Of a stretch of DNA of 64,000 nt, positions 46,517 through 56,194 are shown piece by piece. Under the pieces are notes generated by a model. It made no database searches, was not told where the DNA came from, and was given only the letters and a program-made list of their open reading frames with translations. The DNA comes from Coprinopsis marcescibilis. Taxonomy: Eukaryota > Basidiomycota > Agaricomycetes > Agaricales > Psathyrellaceae. How positions within the stretch are numbered: position 1 is the first letter of the stretch; each line of letters opens with the position of its first letter. Both the position numbers and the translations under genes were made by a program. The DNA is taken from positions 366,977 to 430,976 of the forward strand of contig ML210148.1 of assembly GCA_004369085.1 (NCBI GenBank). The letters are read 5' to 3'.

Positions 46517-47966
46517 ATGGCGCGTCTGACAACCCTGTTCTTCCTTCTGGCCCTAGCCTTGGGCGTCAGCTGTACGTCAAAGTACATCTCGAGCTTGGAG
46601 CTGCAGCTGCAAGTCAGGAAGGGCCTCCGCCTCATCAGCACAGAAGAAGGTTCAGACCCTATCTGGAAAACTGAGGACGAAATCCTCCAGTTGAAACGGG
46701 ACCACACTCCATTTGTGAGTTCGTCATCATCATCATAATTGCTCTTGCCTGAAACAAATGCACATTCCTTGTTAGGTGGACGTGACAGACGTGTATAGCA
46801 CTTGGAGAAAACTTCCAGGATCGCGTTCAGCAAGCAGGCTGAGTCAAGCGGATAAAATAATTTGTGCGTTCAAAGATCATGGTTCATCCACCTACCCCTA
46901 ACTTTCGGGCTACAGACCCAGAACCACAATACCAGAATGAACTTGCGCCCATTCTCGCGAATGTTTCGATTCCTGAAATGGAAAGGAATCTCCAGAAGCT
47001 CACCTCGTTCAACAACCGATGGTTCATGTCAACCAGTGGTGTGGAGGCCAGTAACTGGGTCTACTCCAGAGTGCAAGAGGTCAGAAGTGTCCTTGCGCAC
47101 ATTATCTTCATCGTTACTTAACCAGCTACAGATTGTGGATGGATTTGACCGCCCCGATGTGACTGTCACATTATTCGACCACACTTGGCCCCAAGGGTCT
47201 ATCATTGCGAGGATAGACGGAGAGTCTGATGGTCCGTTGACAATCCTCGGCTCTCATCTTGACTCTGTGAATCAGCAGGACTCAATGCGTGGACGTGCAC
47301 CGGGAGCTGACGACGATGGTTCTGGTGTTGTGAACGTTATGGAAGTGTTGCGGTCCCTCCTCGCCGCCGAATTTAAACCTGAAACGCCTGTAGAGTTCCA
47401 TTGGTATGCGGCCGAGGAGGCAGGGCTTCGAGGATCCACGGAAATTGCGACAAAATATAAAGCTCAAGGTCTGGAAGTCCAGGCCTTTATGCAAATGGAT
47501 ATGACTGCATAGTGAGTTCTGGAATCAACAAGAGAAGATGTAGTGTGACTGAATCAGCGTACCAGCTTCAAACCCGGAACGGAGGAAGTTATTGCCTTAC
47601 TGCCAGACTATGTGGACAGCGACCTGAACGAGTACGTCAAGACTCTCATCACCGAGTACAACAGAATTCCATGGGCAATGGAAGAACCTGTGAGTAAACG
47701 ATTGATTTGTGCGAAGCGTTGCTGGTTATTGAACACCCCCACAGTGCGGTTATAGCTGTTCTGATCATTTCAGCTGGGACATGCATGACTATCCAACTGT
47801 TTTCCCATTTGAAGCTGTCACAGGCGACTACAACCCCAGAATGCACACCACAGATGATACTGCACAACTGCGCGGTTTCTCTTGGGAACATTCACTCGAA
47901 TTCGCCAAACTGGCAGTCGCGTTCGTTTATGAATTGTCGGCTTCGGCGGAATGGCGAAGCAGATGA
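46517..47966 (+). CDS. Secreted M28 family zinc aminopeptidase
   Basis: The start at 46517 has a strong context (CCACCATGG) and begins a signal peptide, MARLTTLFFLLALALGVSC. A propeptide follows and then the peptidase. Exon 1 is 46517-46714. The intron ending at CTACAG before ACCCAG joins DKII to YPEPQYQNELAPIL. The five zinc ligands of M28 leucyl aminopeptidases are all in place: His in GSHLDSVN, Asp in GADDDGSG, Glu in AAEEAGLRGS (with its catalytic Glu neighbour), Asp in MQMDMTA and His in RMHTTDDT. CGYSCSDHFSW carries the Cys pair seen in secreted forms. The protein is about 385 residues and should cut N-terminal residues, often Leu, from peptides outside the cell. The neighbours do not suggest a protease cluster. 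Confidence 0.92.
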
Positions 47967-48996
47967 ACTGCGTCCATCAAGTTGGGATCGATAACATATT
48001 TCCACTGCATAGTCATAATTAGCATCAAATTAGCATACCCATTACACCAACCTTCGTTTTCATTAACATAATTTCAGTGACCCTGCTAGATTCCAGCAAC
48101 GGGAAGAAGGAAAGTTACAAGGAGCCCCTATTTCCGCGGTTTGGTGATGATCCGCTTGATGATGGAAACTGAAAGTGTAATGCCGGCATGATTCGCTCAA
48201 AGGCTTCAACTTGTTGACAAGGGTTGCTCGACGACGCGTTCGTTCAATTGAGGCTCCTGCGTCGTCCGATACATCGCACAGTAATCTTCAGAGTACCCCT
48301 CTACTATTCGCAGTGGTATCTCGAAGCAAAGGTGTCCAGGCACGCTAAGCCCGGCGCAAATATCCTGCCATGTCATAAGGTAGTCTTACTCCATCTTCAA
48401 CAAATGTCACGTGACCAATGTGACAGTCTCCCAAAGTAGTAGCAATGGTAGAAATTCCTTAAAAACGGAAGGTTTACTTAAATCGGGCCTGAACATTTTC
48501 TTAATTCCTTTAATCGAAAATGATTTGAGCAAAAATTGGGGTTATCGAGCCCAAACTGGGTGACTAGATCCAAAATCAGTGAAACCCACCTACGCAGCGC
48601 CGACTTCAATGCCCCCTCCTAAGAAATCGACAACTAGCCATTTGGCAAACCTTGGAAGAGGTGACAAGTGGTTTCTTGAACATTGCAGCCTGGGCAGCAA
48701 AGGTTTATCGAGGGCATCGAGTTTTGCCGCCACATTGGCGTGAGGATTTGCGCGCCGCAGCGCTTTAGCGCGCGGGTTCCGTATTTTGGGAACTCCTCCG
48801 CCAGATCTTCGTTTTTCGACCTGGTTTTTTCAAAGTACATATATTCGACTATTCTACATAAGATGTTCTCGGCTAAACTGCAGGTGTTTTGCCTCATCCT
48901 AACTTATTCCTCGCTTTTGTTTTTGTCGCCCACTTTTTGCCAGATTTGGCCTGTGACAGTCACGTCACATGACGTTTACAGAAGATGGAGTACGAC
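47967..48996. other. Intergenic region between the aminopeptidase and the MITE-like element
   Basis: No gene is supported here. Near 48750-48775 there is a GC-rich palindromic patch (gcgcgccgcagcgctttagcgcgcg). At 48962-48975 the dyad ACGTCA-CA-TGACGT resembles paired CRE/bZIP half sites, 24 bp outside the left end of the repeat element. A minus-strand frame at 48634-48897 has several Cys residues but no clear family. Confidence 0.4.
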
Positions 48997-49346
48997 TACT
49001 GTACTATTTCGACCATTTCGACAGTCACAGGTCACAGCCCCTCCCGTTTTGTCGAAATCCAAACTCTGTCACAGGTCACAACTGGTCCTGTCGAAATCAA
49101 AAATACATTCAAAAATCCGTAATTTTCCAGAATGACACAAATCCCTGATTCCAAGCTGCTGAGCGATTCGGCTAAGTGAGCGCCTGCTTCTTCGTCAGTG
49201 TTGAAGGTTTGTTCAGCATCTGGTCTGTTGAAATCTGTCGAAATTTTGACGAGGTCACAGGTCCCACCCCCTTTTGTCGAAATCAAAATTTCATTGGATT
49301 GGTCACAGCTTACCCCCCGTGTCGAAATGGTCGAAATAGTACAGTA
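48997..49346. mobile_element. MITE-like element with 25-bp terminal inverted repeats and TA target sites
   Basis: The sequence from 48997 begins TACTGTACTATTTCGACC and the reverse complement from 49346 is identical for 27 bases, to ATTTCGACA. The outermost TA on both sides fits a Tc1/mariner-type TA target duplication, leaving a 346-bp element (48999-49344) with 25-bp perfect inverted repeats. The match stops sharply outside the TA. There is no transposase frame. Inside, a module GTCACAGG(TCACA) followed 19-27 bp later by GTCGAAAT occurs four times in the same direction (from 49024, 49068, 49254 and 49302). The right end lies 138 bp before the xylulokinase ATG. No second copy is in this window. 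Confidence 0.8.
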
Positions 49347-49483
49347 CCTTACTCGGACCGGGCGGAGAAACATCGCAGAACCCCAACAACATTCTGAACA
49401 GATCCGGGATTTGTCAAAAGGCCAGAGCTATAAGGCCTACGAAGCCATGAGATCCCAAGAGAACCACGGTATCACCACAGACC

Positions 49484-51422
49484 ATGGCACCTACGAACGC
49501 TCCCGAACCGCTGTTTCTCGGTCTCGACCTGTCGACGCAGCAGGTCAAGGCAGTCGTCATTCGCGAGGACTCAACAATTGTCCATGAAACTTCTGTGCAC
49601 TTCGATAACGATTTGCCGCACTACAAGACGACAAACGGAACGTACCATGGACCTGGAGAAGGAGAAGTGACCTCGCCTGTGGAAATGTGGTTGGAGGCTC
49701 TCGATCTCCTGTTTGACAGGCTGCACAAGGAGGGCGTCTCGCTCTCCAGCGTGGTCGCTATTTCTGGCGCCGGACAGGTATATACTCATCTTCTGCTTTA
49801 GTATGAGAGATAGCTTATCAAATTGGCTTGGATCTAGCAACATGGCTCTGTCTTCTGGTCTGCCCAGGCTGAAGGGTTGCTCGCAAGCCTTGATGCCGCG
49901 AAGTCTTTGCGGGGGCACCTTTTCCCCGGTGCCTTTTCCATCCAAAGGTCACCAATCTGGCAAGATCATTCCACCGAGGAAGACTGTAAGGTTTTGGAGG
50001 AAGCTGTAGGCGGGTCACAAGCCTTGGCCGACCTCAGCGGCAGTAGGGCATACGAAAGATTTACAGGTACACAAATCTCCAAGGTGTGTATGTTTCTTAC
50101 CTTTTGATTGATGAAGTGTCAAATACAAAATCCTCATTCGGATTCACAGATCAAACGCCTCCAACCAAAGGTGTATGCGTCCACTGCGAGGATCTCTCTA
50201 GTTTCCTCTTTCATTGCGTCCCTCTTTCTGGGTAAATTTGCGCCGATCGAGGTATCAGACGCAAGCGGAATGAACTTGATGGACATCATCTCATGCAAAT
50301 GGGATGAAACCTTGTTGAACATTTGTGGGGGCCCACAGTTGCGAGAGAAGCTGGGATCCGAACCCGTTATCGGTGGTACCAACTTGGGAACGGTAAGCAA
50401 ATGGTGGGTAAAAAGATGGGGAGTGAATCCAGGCATGTGGTGCTCATGATATTGTATATCGGCTTACTGAATATGTGACATTTCTTCCACAGAGTGCATC
50501 GTCGCACCTATTACAGGCGACAACCCAGCGACTGTTATGTCCCTGTCGGCTCCAGGAGATGCCGTTCTCTCACTGGGCACGTCCACCACGTTCTTATTGT
50601 CGATCCCACCTGCAAATACCCCGCCGAAGCGGTTCACAACTTCCCACCTGCTTGCACACCCCACCACTTCTCATGGTCAGATCGCCATGTTGTGCTACAA
50701 GAACGGTGCTCTTGCAAGAGAGAACATTCGCAACAAGTATGCGAATCGCGACTGGGCTGAGTTCAACAAACGAGTGCAAGGAACCCCTCCTGGTTGTTCT
50801 GGATATATGGCACTTTACTTCCCCCTTCCAGAGATCATCCCCCCGGGGATTCAGGGCGAATATTGTTTCAAGCTTCCCTCCGCGGAATCGGAAACCCCGA
50901 AACAGATCGAGGACATTCCACCTGAGGTCCATTGTCGTGCCATCCTAGAATCGCAATTTCTTTCGATAAGATCCCGAATTGCAGCAATCCTCCCTCCAAA
51001 CGCACCTCATCTCCACCGGCTGGTCATATCGGGAGGGTCGTCCGCTAACCCCGTTATCCGTCAAATCGCAGCTGTCAGTAACTTCTCCGTCTTTGTCCTT
51101 TTGACTTGTTCTTGTTCGCTTGCGAGAAAACTGCTGACTGCGCTTTTCTTCGCATCTTTTCTAGGATATATTTGGAATGGACGTGTATGTTTCTTCGACC
51201 AAGGAAGCTGCCGCAATGGGAGGAACGTTACTTGCCAAGTACGCTTGGTGGAAGATTCGCAATCCGGATGGAAGTTTCGAAGACATGACTGGCGGGGAGC
51301 CAGCGGGAACCACGCGGGTGGCAAAGGCCCATGAGGAAGAAAGCAAGATTTACGACGAGCTGGTTTCGATCTACACCCAATGTGAAGAGCAAACGATCAA
51401 GTCATCTGCTTCGGCTGCCTAA
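49484..51422 (+). CDS. XKS1: D-xylulokinase
   Basis: Xylulokinase of the FGGY family phosphorylates D-xylulose with ATP and feeds xylose and arabinose carbon into the pentose phosphate pathway. The N-terminus has FLGLDLSTQQVKAV, the phosphate-binding strand and sugar contact. Then come ISGAGQQHGSVFW (exon 1, 49484-49777, joins at CAG|CAA), SPIWQDHST, DASGMNLMDI with the catalytic Asp, the second ATPase motif SAPGDAVLSLGTSTTFLL and the adenine-site GGSSANPVIRQIAA. The C-terminus continues MDVYVSSTKEAAAMGG. The intron at 50433-50492 has a GC donor (CCAG|GCATGT), needed to join WGVNP to ECIVAPITGDNPATV. The last acceptor precedes DIFGMDV. A MITE-like repeat sits 138 bp upstream and may lie in the promoter or leader. 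Confidence 0.95.
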
Positions 51423-51696
51423 ATCAAGTAATTTCAAAGGGTTTCAACCGCAACAAATGGAGCGGGTACGTTTGCGGGGAACCTATAAGTAACTCTGTAT
51501 CATTATGCAGCTATATATGTGCTTATCGTTTCAGTTATCAAAGATTTGGAAGTACATCCTTGAGCACGAGGTCGTCGGCGTTGTCAGCTGCGCGCGCAGA
51601 TCTTTTTTCATCGCTGTGGTCCATTTTGCTATGGCCGAGACGCGCAGAGCGTCTCAAGGGAACAGTCTCATATTTGTGTCCGGATCAGTTTCAGCC
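51423..51696. other. 3' flank of xylulokinase
   Basis: This short stretch should hold the xylulokinase 3' UTR. On the minus strand it contains an open frame ending at 51549 that begins MDHSDEKRSARAADN. It may be a further exon of the small candidate gene next to it, but I could not find a convincing join. Confidence 0.3.
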
Positions 51697-51858
51697 TTAT
51701 TTGCTACAGCAGGTGGGTCCTTCACTGTTGATTCCTTTGGTTTCTTCGGTGCCGGGTTGTTGTTGGACTTCCTTTCGTGCTTGTGCAATCTTTTTGAGTT
51801 TATTGTGAGTGCATAGATTTCGAAGGCGAGCCGCTGTTAAGGCCTTAGTCAGAGGCAT
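51697..51858 (-). CDS. Candidate small gene of 53 codons
   Basis: An ATG at 51858 opens a 53-residue frame, MPLTKALTAARLRNLC..., basic in the first half and ending in TCCSK. About 70-90 bp upstream on the same strand is a strong TATA-like run (tatatatatcatataaaa, around 51930-51947), so transcription is plausible. The frame is too short for certainty and has no recognised motif. A nearby coding-like frame downstream may mean that it is the first exon of a longer gene. Confidence 0.3.
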   Translation of the reverse strand: MPLTKALTAARLRNLCTHNKLKKIAQARKEVQQQPGTEETKGINSEGPTCCSK

Positions 51859-52721
51859 GTTTGGTCGTTCACGGGGGCTTAGTATGGAAGGAAGAAAGCT
51901 GGAGAAAAGATTTGAGGTCCTTTCCCGGTTTTATATGATATATATAGACTGAAGGGATCTGAGTTTGCTTGGCCGACAGCGCCGAACGTGCCAAATGGTA
52001 CTTGCTCAATAGATCAAGTCCAGTGCAGTTGGCTACTAAGTATGTCAGCAACCCTCTTTGCCTCTGCAAGGCTCGTACCAAGCACTTCGGTATTTAGGAA
52101 CCTCGTCGATGCACATGTCGGAGGAATGTGATTAGCCACCCAGCAAGCAAAAGTAGGGAACGAGAGAAATGGTGCAAAATTGACCCTTCCACGACGCGGC
52201 GGAGCGGGTTGAAACGCTTTGGTTGACTCGCGAACTTGTCGTGTTTCAGCGGTCACATCTGGCTTACTCTTCAGTGAAAGGTCAAGACGCAGGGACTCTC
52301 AATCACGACCTTTGTCACAGAAGGAGGTATATTGTCCCTGGTTCCTCCTTTGCCTTTGCTGGAGCAAGCAAGCTTCTCTTGGACTGGCATTCATTGCTCT
52401 GGGCGGCATGCCAAATATAGACCAGGCGGCTGGAGCCCGGAACGAGTTCGGACCGTGTCATGTAGCTAGCGCCTCGGCAGGCTTGACTGCAAGTCCCCTC
52501 CTTTAATTTCACTCTCGCCTTCGACGTCCAGGATAACGTTCATGGTAGCTTGCTACAGGTGGCTAAACAGCTTTTGTAACTTGACCCTGCACCGTTCGTT
52601 CCGTCTATTCCAGACAGACCAGTTCTTCTCAAGTTCACAACTTTTTATTCACCAGCAAACATCAATCAAATCTCGTATTTCCCAACGAGTATCGCGTTTG
52701 CACAGCTCTATCTTTGAGCCT
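51859..52721. promoter_or_regulatory. Divergent region between the small candidate gene and PUS1
   Basis: About 860 bp. The left part carries the TATA-like run of the small candidate gene. The right part, from 52542, is an in-frame, stop-free extension of the Pus1 frame that may encode a mitochondrial targeting sequence. No other gene is supported. Confidence 0.4.
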
Positions 52722-54904
52722 ATGGCAGAGAAACGAAGCTTCGATCCGGAAGAGACAGCGGACGAAATGAAGCGCGTGAGAAGGGATAGCCCTGAAGTAC
52801 AGGCCATGGAAGGTGTCCAGGAATCAACAGTGGGAGAGACATCGACACGCTCTGAGGGCCCAGAAAAGCTTGGAGAAATGGAACAGGCCTCGGAAACGGA
52901 AGAAAAAGGTCCTCAAATCAAGAAGAAGCACGATTCAAGGAAGCGAAAACCCGACAACTCGAAGGGAAAAGACACGGGCAAGGTAAAACATTCGCGTCGG
53001 AGACGAGCCCCAACCAAGGAAGAGGAAGAGGCAAACAGGGAGAAGAAACGGCTGGAAGCAGAGATGGGGACTGAGAGACCCCCTCGCCTTCCTAAACGGC
53101 AGTCTGCGTTGTTGATTGGGTTCTGTGGCTCTGGATACAGAGGAATGCAAATGTTAGTAAGTCTAGAGACGTCAATTGCAATCCGTTGACCACTAAAATT
53201 CACTCAGACAACCCGATCACACCAAAACCATTGAAGGAACGCTGTTCAAAGCGCTTGTGAAGGCTGGCGCTGTCTCCCAAGACAACGCAGACGACCCTGT
53301 TAAGGTACGGTTTTCCGCTACCGCAGTATTTACCACAGACTCTGATTAAACTTAGGTCTCGCTTGCTCGAGCTGCGAGGACTGATGCTGGTGTTCACGCT
53401 GCAGGCAACGTAGTCTCGCTGAAATTAATCTCCGCAATTCCAGGTGTTGAAGATCTCGTCGCACGAGTAAACGAAGAGCTCCCGCCAGATATCAGGTTCT
53501 GGGGATTTGTGAGTGTCCTTATATTCTCGTTATACTTGAACACTATTGAAGCAATGAAACTTGCCCAGGTCCGCACCCAAAACTCATTCAACGCACGTCT
53601 GTGAGTAATTTTACTTCCAAACACATCACTGTACTGTACTGAAATCGGCATGAACAGGGTCTGCGACAGCCGGAAGTACACCTACTTCTTCCCAAGCTAT
53701 CTTTTGATTCCTCCAAAGCCCGGATCAGGTATGGATGGTCAACAGAAAGCATATAGGCAATCGATGGGCCTCACCGAACCGGCACCGTTACACCCATTCT
53801 GGCAAGACTCTGGGGAATCGTCAACAAAAGAGGAGGACCTTGCTCGTAAACGGTCATGGAGGGTCGACACTCAGACACTTGACAGGCTCAAAGAGGCTGC
53901 AAAGAGATATGAAGGAACTCATAACTTCCACAACTTTACTGTTGGCCGAGAGTTTGGCGATCGCAGTAATTCCCGGTTCATGAAGTCCATCACGGTGCGT
54001 CAAACGACAACATGCATTTGACTTGGAACTCAAACAGGATTGCAGATTGAGGAACCAGCAGTTTACGGGGAGACGGAATGGGTATCTGTGCTTTTCCATG
54101 GACAGAGTTTCATGCTTCACCAGGTATGTTAGGGCTACTTCTCTTGCTTGCCAATACTCATCATCGGCTGTGTAGATTGTGCGTAAAGTTGGTCAAAGGC
54201 TAACGTGTGCCCTATCTAACCATTGCATAGCGGAAAATGATGACTGCGCTTGTTCTCTCATGTCGGACAAATACGCCCCCCGAGGTCATTAATAAAGTGA
54301 GCACCTCGATCGCAAACGTCATTCCATAATTCCTCATATGCCCTACTCTGTAGTTGTACGAATTTTCAGATGTATTCGTTCCCAAGATGCCCTCTCTCGG
54401 CTTGCTCCTAGAAGAACCGTTGTTCGGACAGTACAACAGCAGGCTCTCGGAAAACAACGCGAAACTTAAACCTACAGACGCTGACTACCGACCACCTATC
54501 GATTTCGAGATCCACCGCGACAAGATTACGGAATTCAAAGAAAAATTCATTTACAAAAATATGCGCGAAATCGAGGATCGAGATGGATTGTAAGTTGTTT
54601 TTATATATATCGCGACACTTGTTCACATCATTTTACAATTCTTCCTAGATTCGACGCATGGGTCCGTTCTGTAGACTCGTATGCGGGCAACGACCTGTTG
54701 TATCTCAATCCAGAGGGAAAGATTCCAGAAGCGTGTGTGATCAAGAAGGGCGAGCGGAGGAGCAATCCGTTTAGAGAGAAGCGTGTGTTCGACACGACGT
54801 CATCCCCCACGGCTGAACGGGTGAAGAAACAGCTGGAAGAAAGTGACGGAGAGGAAGAAGAGGAAGTCATCGACAAGAGATTACTTGCAGAGACTGAAGG
54901 GTAA
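52722..54904 (+). CDS. PUS1: tRNA pseudouridine synthase Pus1 (TruA family)
   Basis: Pus1 turns uridines of tRNA and some other RNAs into pseudouridine. After a charged, Lys/Glu-rich N-terminal 130 residues with several basic nuclear-type clusters ([21 protein letters not shown]), the core starts at [25 protein letters not shown]. The catalytic Asp lies in [21 protein letters not shown]. Further family stretches are [49 protein letters not shown] and [16 protein letters not shown]. At least eight short introns interrupt it. I chose ATG 52722 ([10 protein letters not shown]). An in-frame ATG at 52542 adds 60 residues that resemble a mitochondrial presequence. The acidic tail ends LLAETEG. It converges on RPB4, with 62 bp between the stop codons. 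Confidence 0.94.
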
Positions 54905-54966
54905 ATGCCAATACTTTAATGGTCCCGCCTGAGAGCCTGGGCCCTGCAAACTGGCGGGCGAACCGA

Positions 54967-55599
54967 TTACGTCTGGAATTTACGCATGGTTTGAATCTCG
55001 TCGAGTAGTGCTTGTAATCTGTCGTCATCGATCTTGACAAGACTAGATATAACAATGAAACGCATGAGATGCATAAAACGACGAACTCAGTCGAAAGGTG
55101 CTAACCTTGGGATAATACTCTTCGCTTCCTCCGCCGTCGCAGGGCACAAATTCGCAATTTGAGCAGTCTCGAACTGTGTGAGCGCAGTCTCCCTCCTCAG
55201 AATCCTACGGGAAGCACCAAGTAAGACAAAGTCGAGTCACGGACAGGACACTGGACGCACTCTCGAACGGCACTAGCCGAATCCGTTGTATTGAATTTGG
55301 CAAATGTCTTGACGTATTCCAGCGTCTTGTTGTAAACGCTAAGCCAACGCATTAAATGGGTAATAGCTTTCCAAGGTAAAGGAACACGTACGCTGTATCC
55401 GGCGCGTCCTTGTCCCTGTTCTCAAGCAGATACTTGACCTCTGAGATCAACAAGCAACCAGCATTGTTAAACTCTGTTCCTCGATCCATGAGTCATATTT
55501 TGAGATACATTGGCAATATATAAGCTGACCTGGTCCGAGTTTAAGCGCTGCTGCGTCTTCTTCTTCGGCCTGCGGTCGATGTCGCAGTCTGGAGGTCAT
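54967..55599 (-). CDS. RPB4: RNA polymerase II subunit Rpb4
   Basis: Five exons give about 140 residues. The start at 55599 reads MTSRLRHRPQAEEEDAAALKLGP and splices to EFNNAGCLLISEVKYLLENR, the hallmark of Rpb4. The third exon carries VYNKTLEYVKTFAKFN, the fourth TALTQFETAQIANLCPATAEEAKSIIPS, and the last ends DDDRLQALLDEIQTMRKFQT. Rpb4 pairs with Rpb7 to form the stalk of RNA polymerase II, which takes part in initiation and in mRNA export and decay. Length and all core motifs fit the family. The gene converges on PUS1, so their 3' UTRs must nearly meet or overlap. Confidence 0.95.
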
Positions 55600-56194
55600 G
55601 GTCAAGGTTCAAGATCGCCAAAGCTCACAACTTCACCACGGCGCCAAGCCGCGATTCCCTGTCAGTCAAATAAGGCCAAATCTGATAGCCCCTATCCTCT
55701 CATAGCTTTATTGTACCTCAAACCTCTGGCAACTAAAACAAAACCATAACCTATCCAAGGAAATGAGTAAGAGGAAATCACTATTATATCAGGGATTATA
55801 CATTTGCTCTGAAATTCAGAACAGACCACTATACAATTTTTTGTGCTACCTACTGTATACTGTTCGTTGGACTATCAGCTAAATACAACAACAACAACTT
55901 CAACAACAACCGCGGAAAACACATAAAGAAGCAGAGAGGAGGAAAAGAACCATATTACACACAACACCGGAAAGCGGGCGAACAAAGAAAGGGAAGAACG
56001 ATAACTAACACTCTCGAACATGGGGGTCTCTTTATCTAGATTCGACAGGTCAATCGTCGTTGGGGATGATGGATGAAAATGGATGGTGGAAAGCGACAAG
56101 AAAACATTCTAGTGGGGCGTAGATTGACAAGTAGCAGAGGAGAATCGGGCTGCAGCTGTATACATTTTCATTGCAGTAAATAGTGACCTTGAGC
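55600..56194. other. Intergenic region between RPB4 and the R3H-SUZ gene
   Basis: This 595-bp stretch holds the RPB4 promoter and the 3' UTR of the R3H-SUZ gene. A short run of CAA repeats lies at about 55886-55911. No gene is supported. Confidence 0.4.

Noticed and set aside
48634..48897. Cys-containing minus-strand frame as part of a transposon protein
   Set aside because: Too short, no recognised domain, and no terminal repeats around it.
51697..51858. Lipopeptide mating pheromone precursor
   Set aside because: The size fits, but the last residues CCSK are not a normal CaaX signal, and no receptor gene is nearby.
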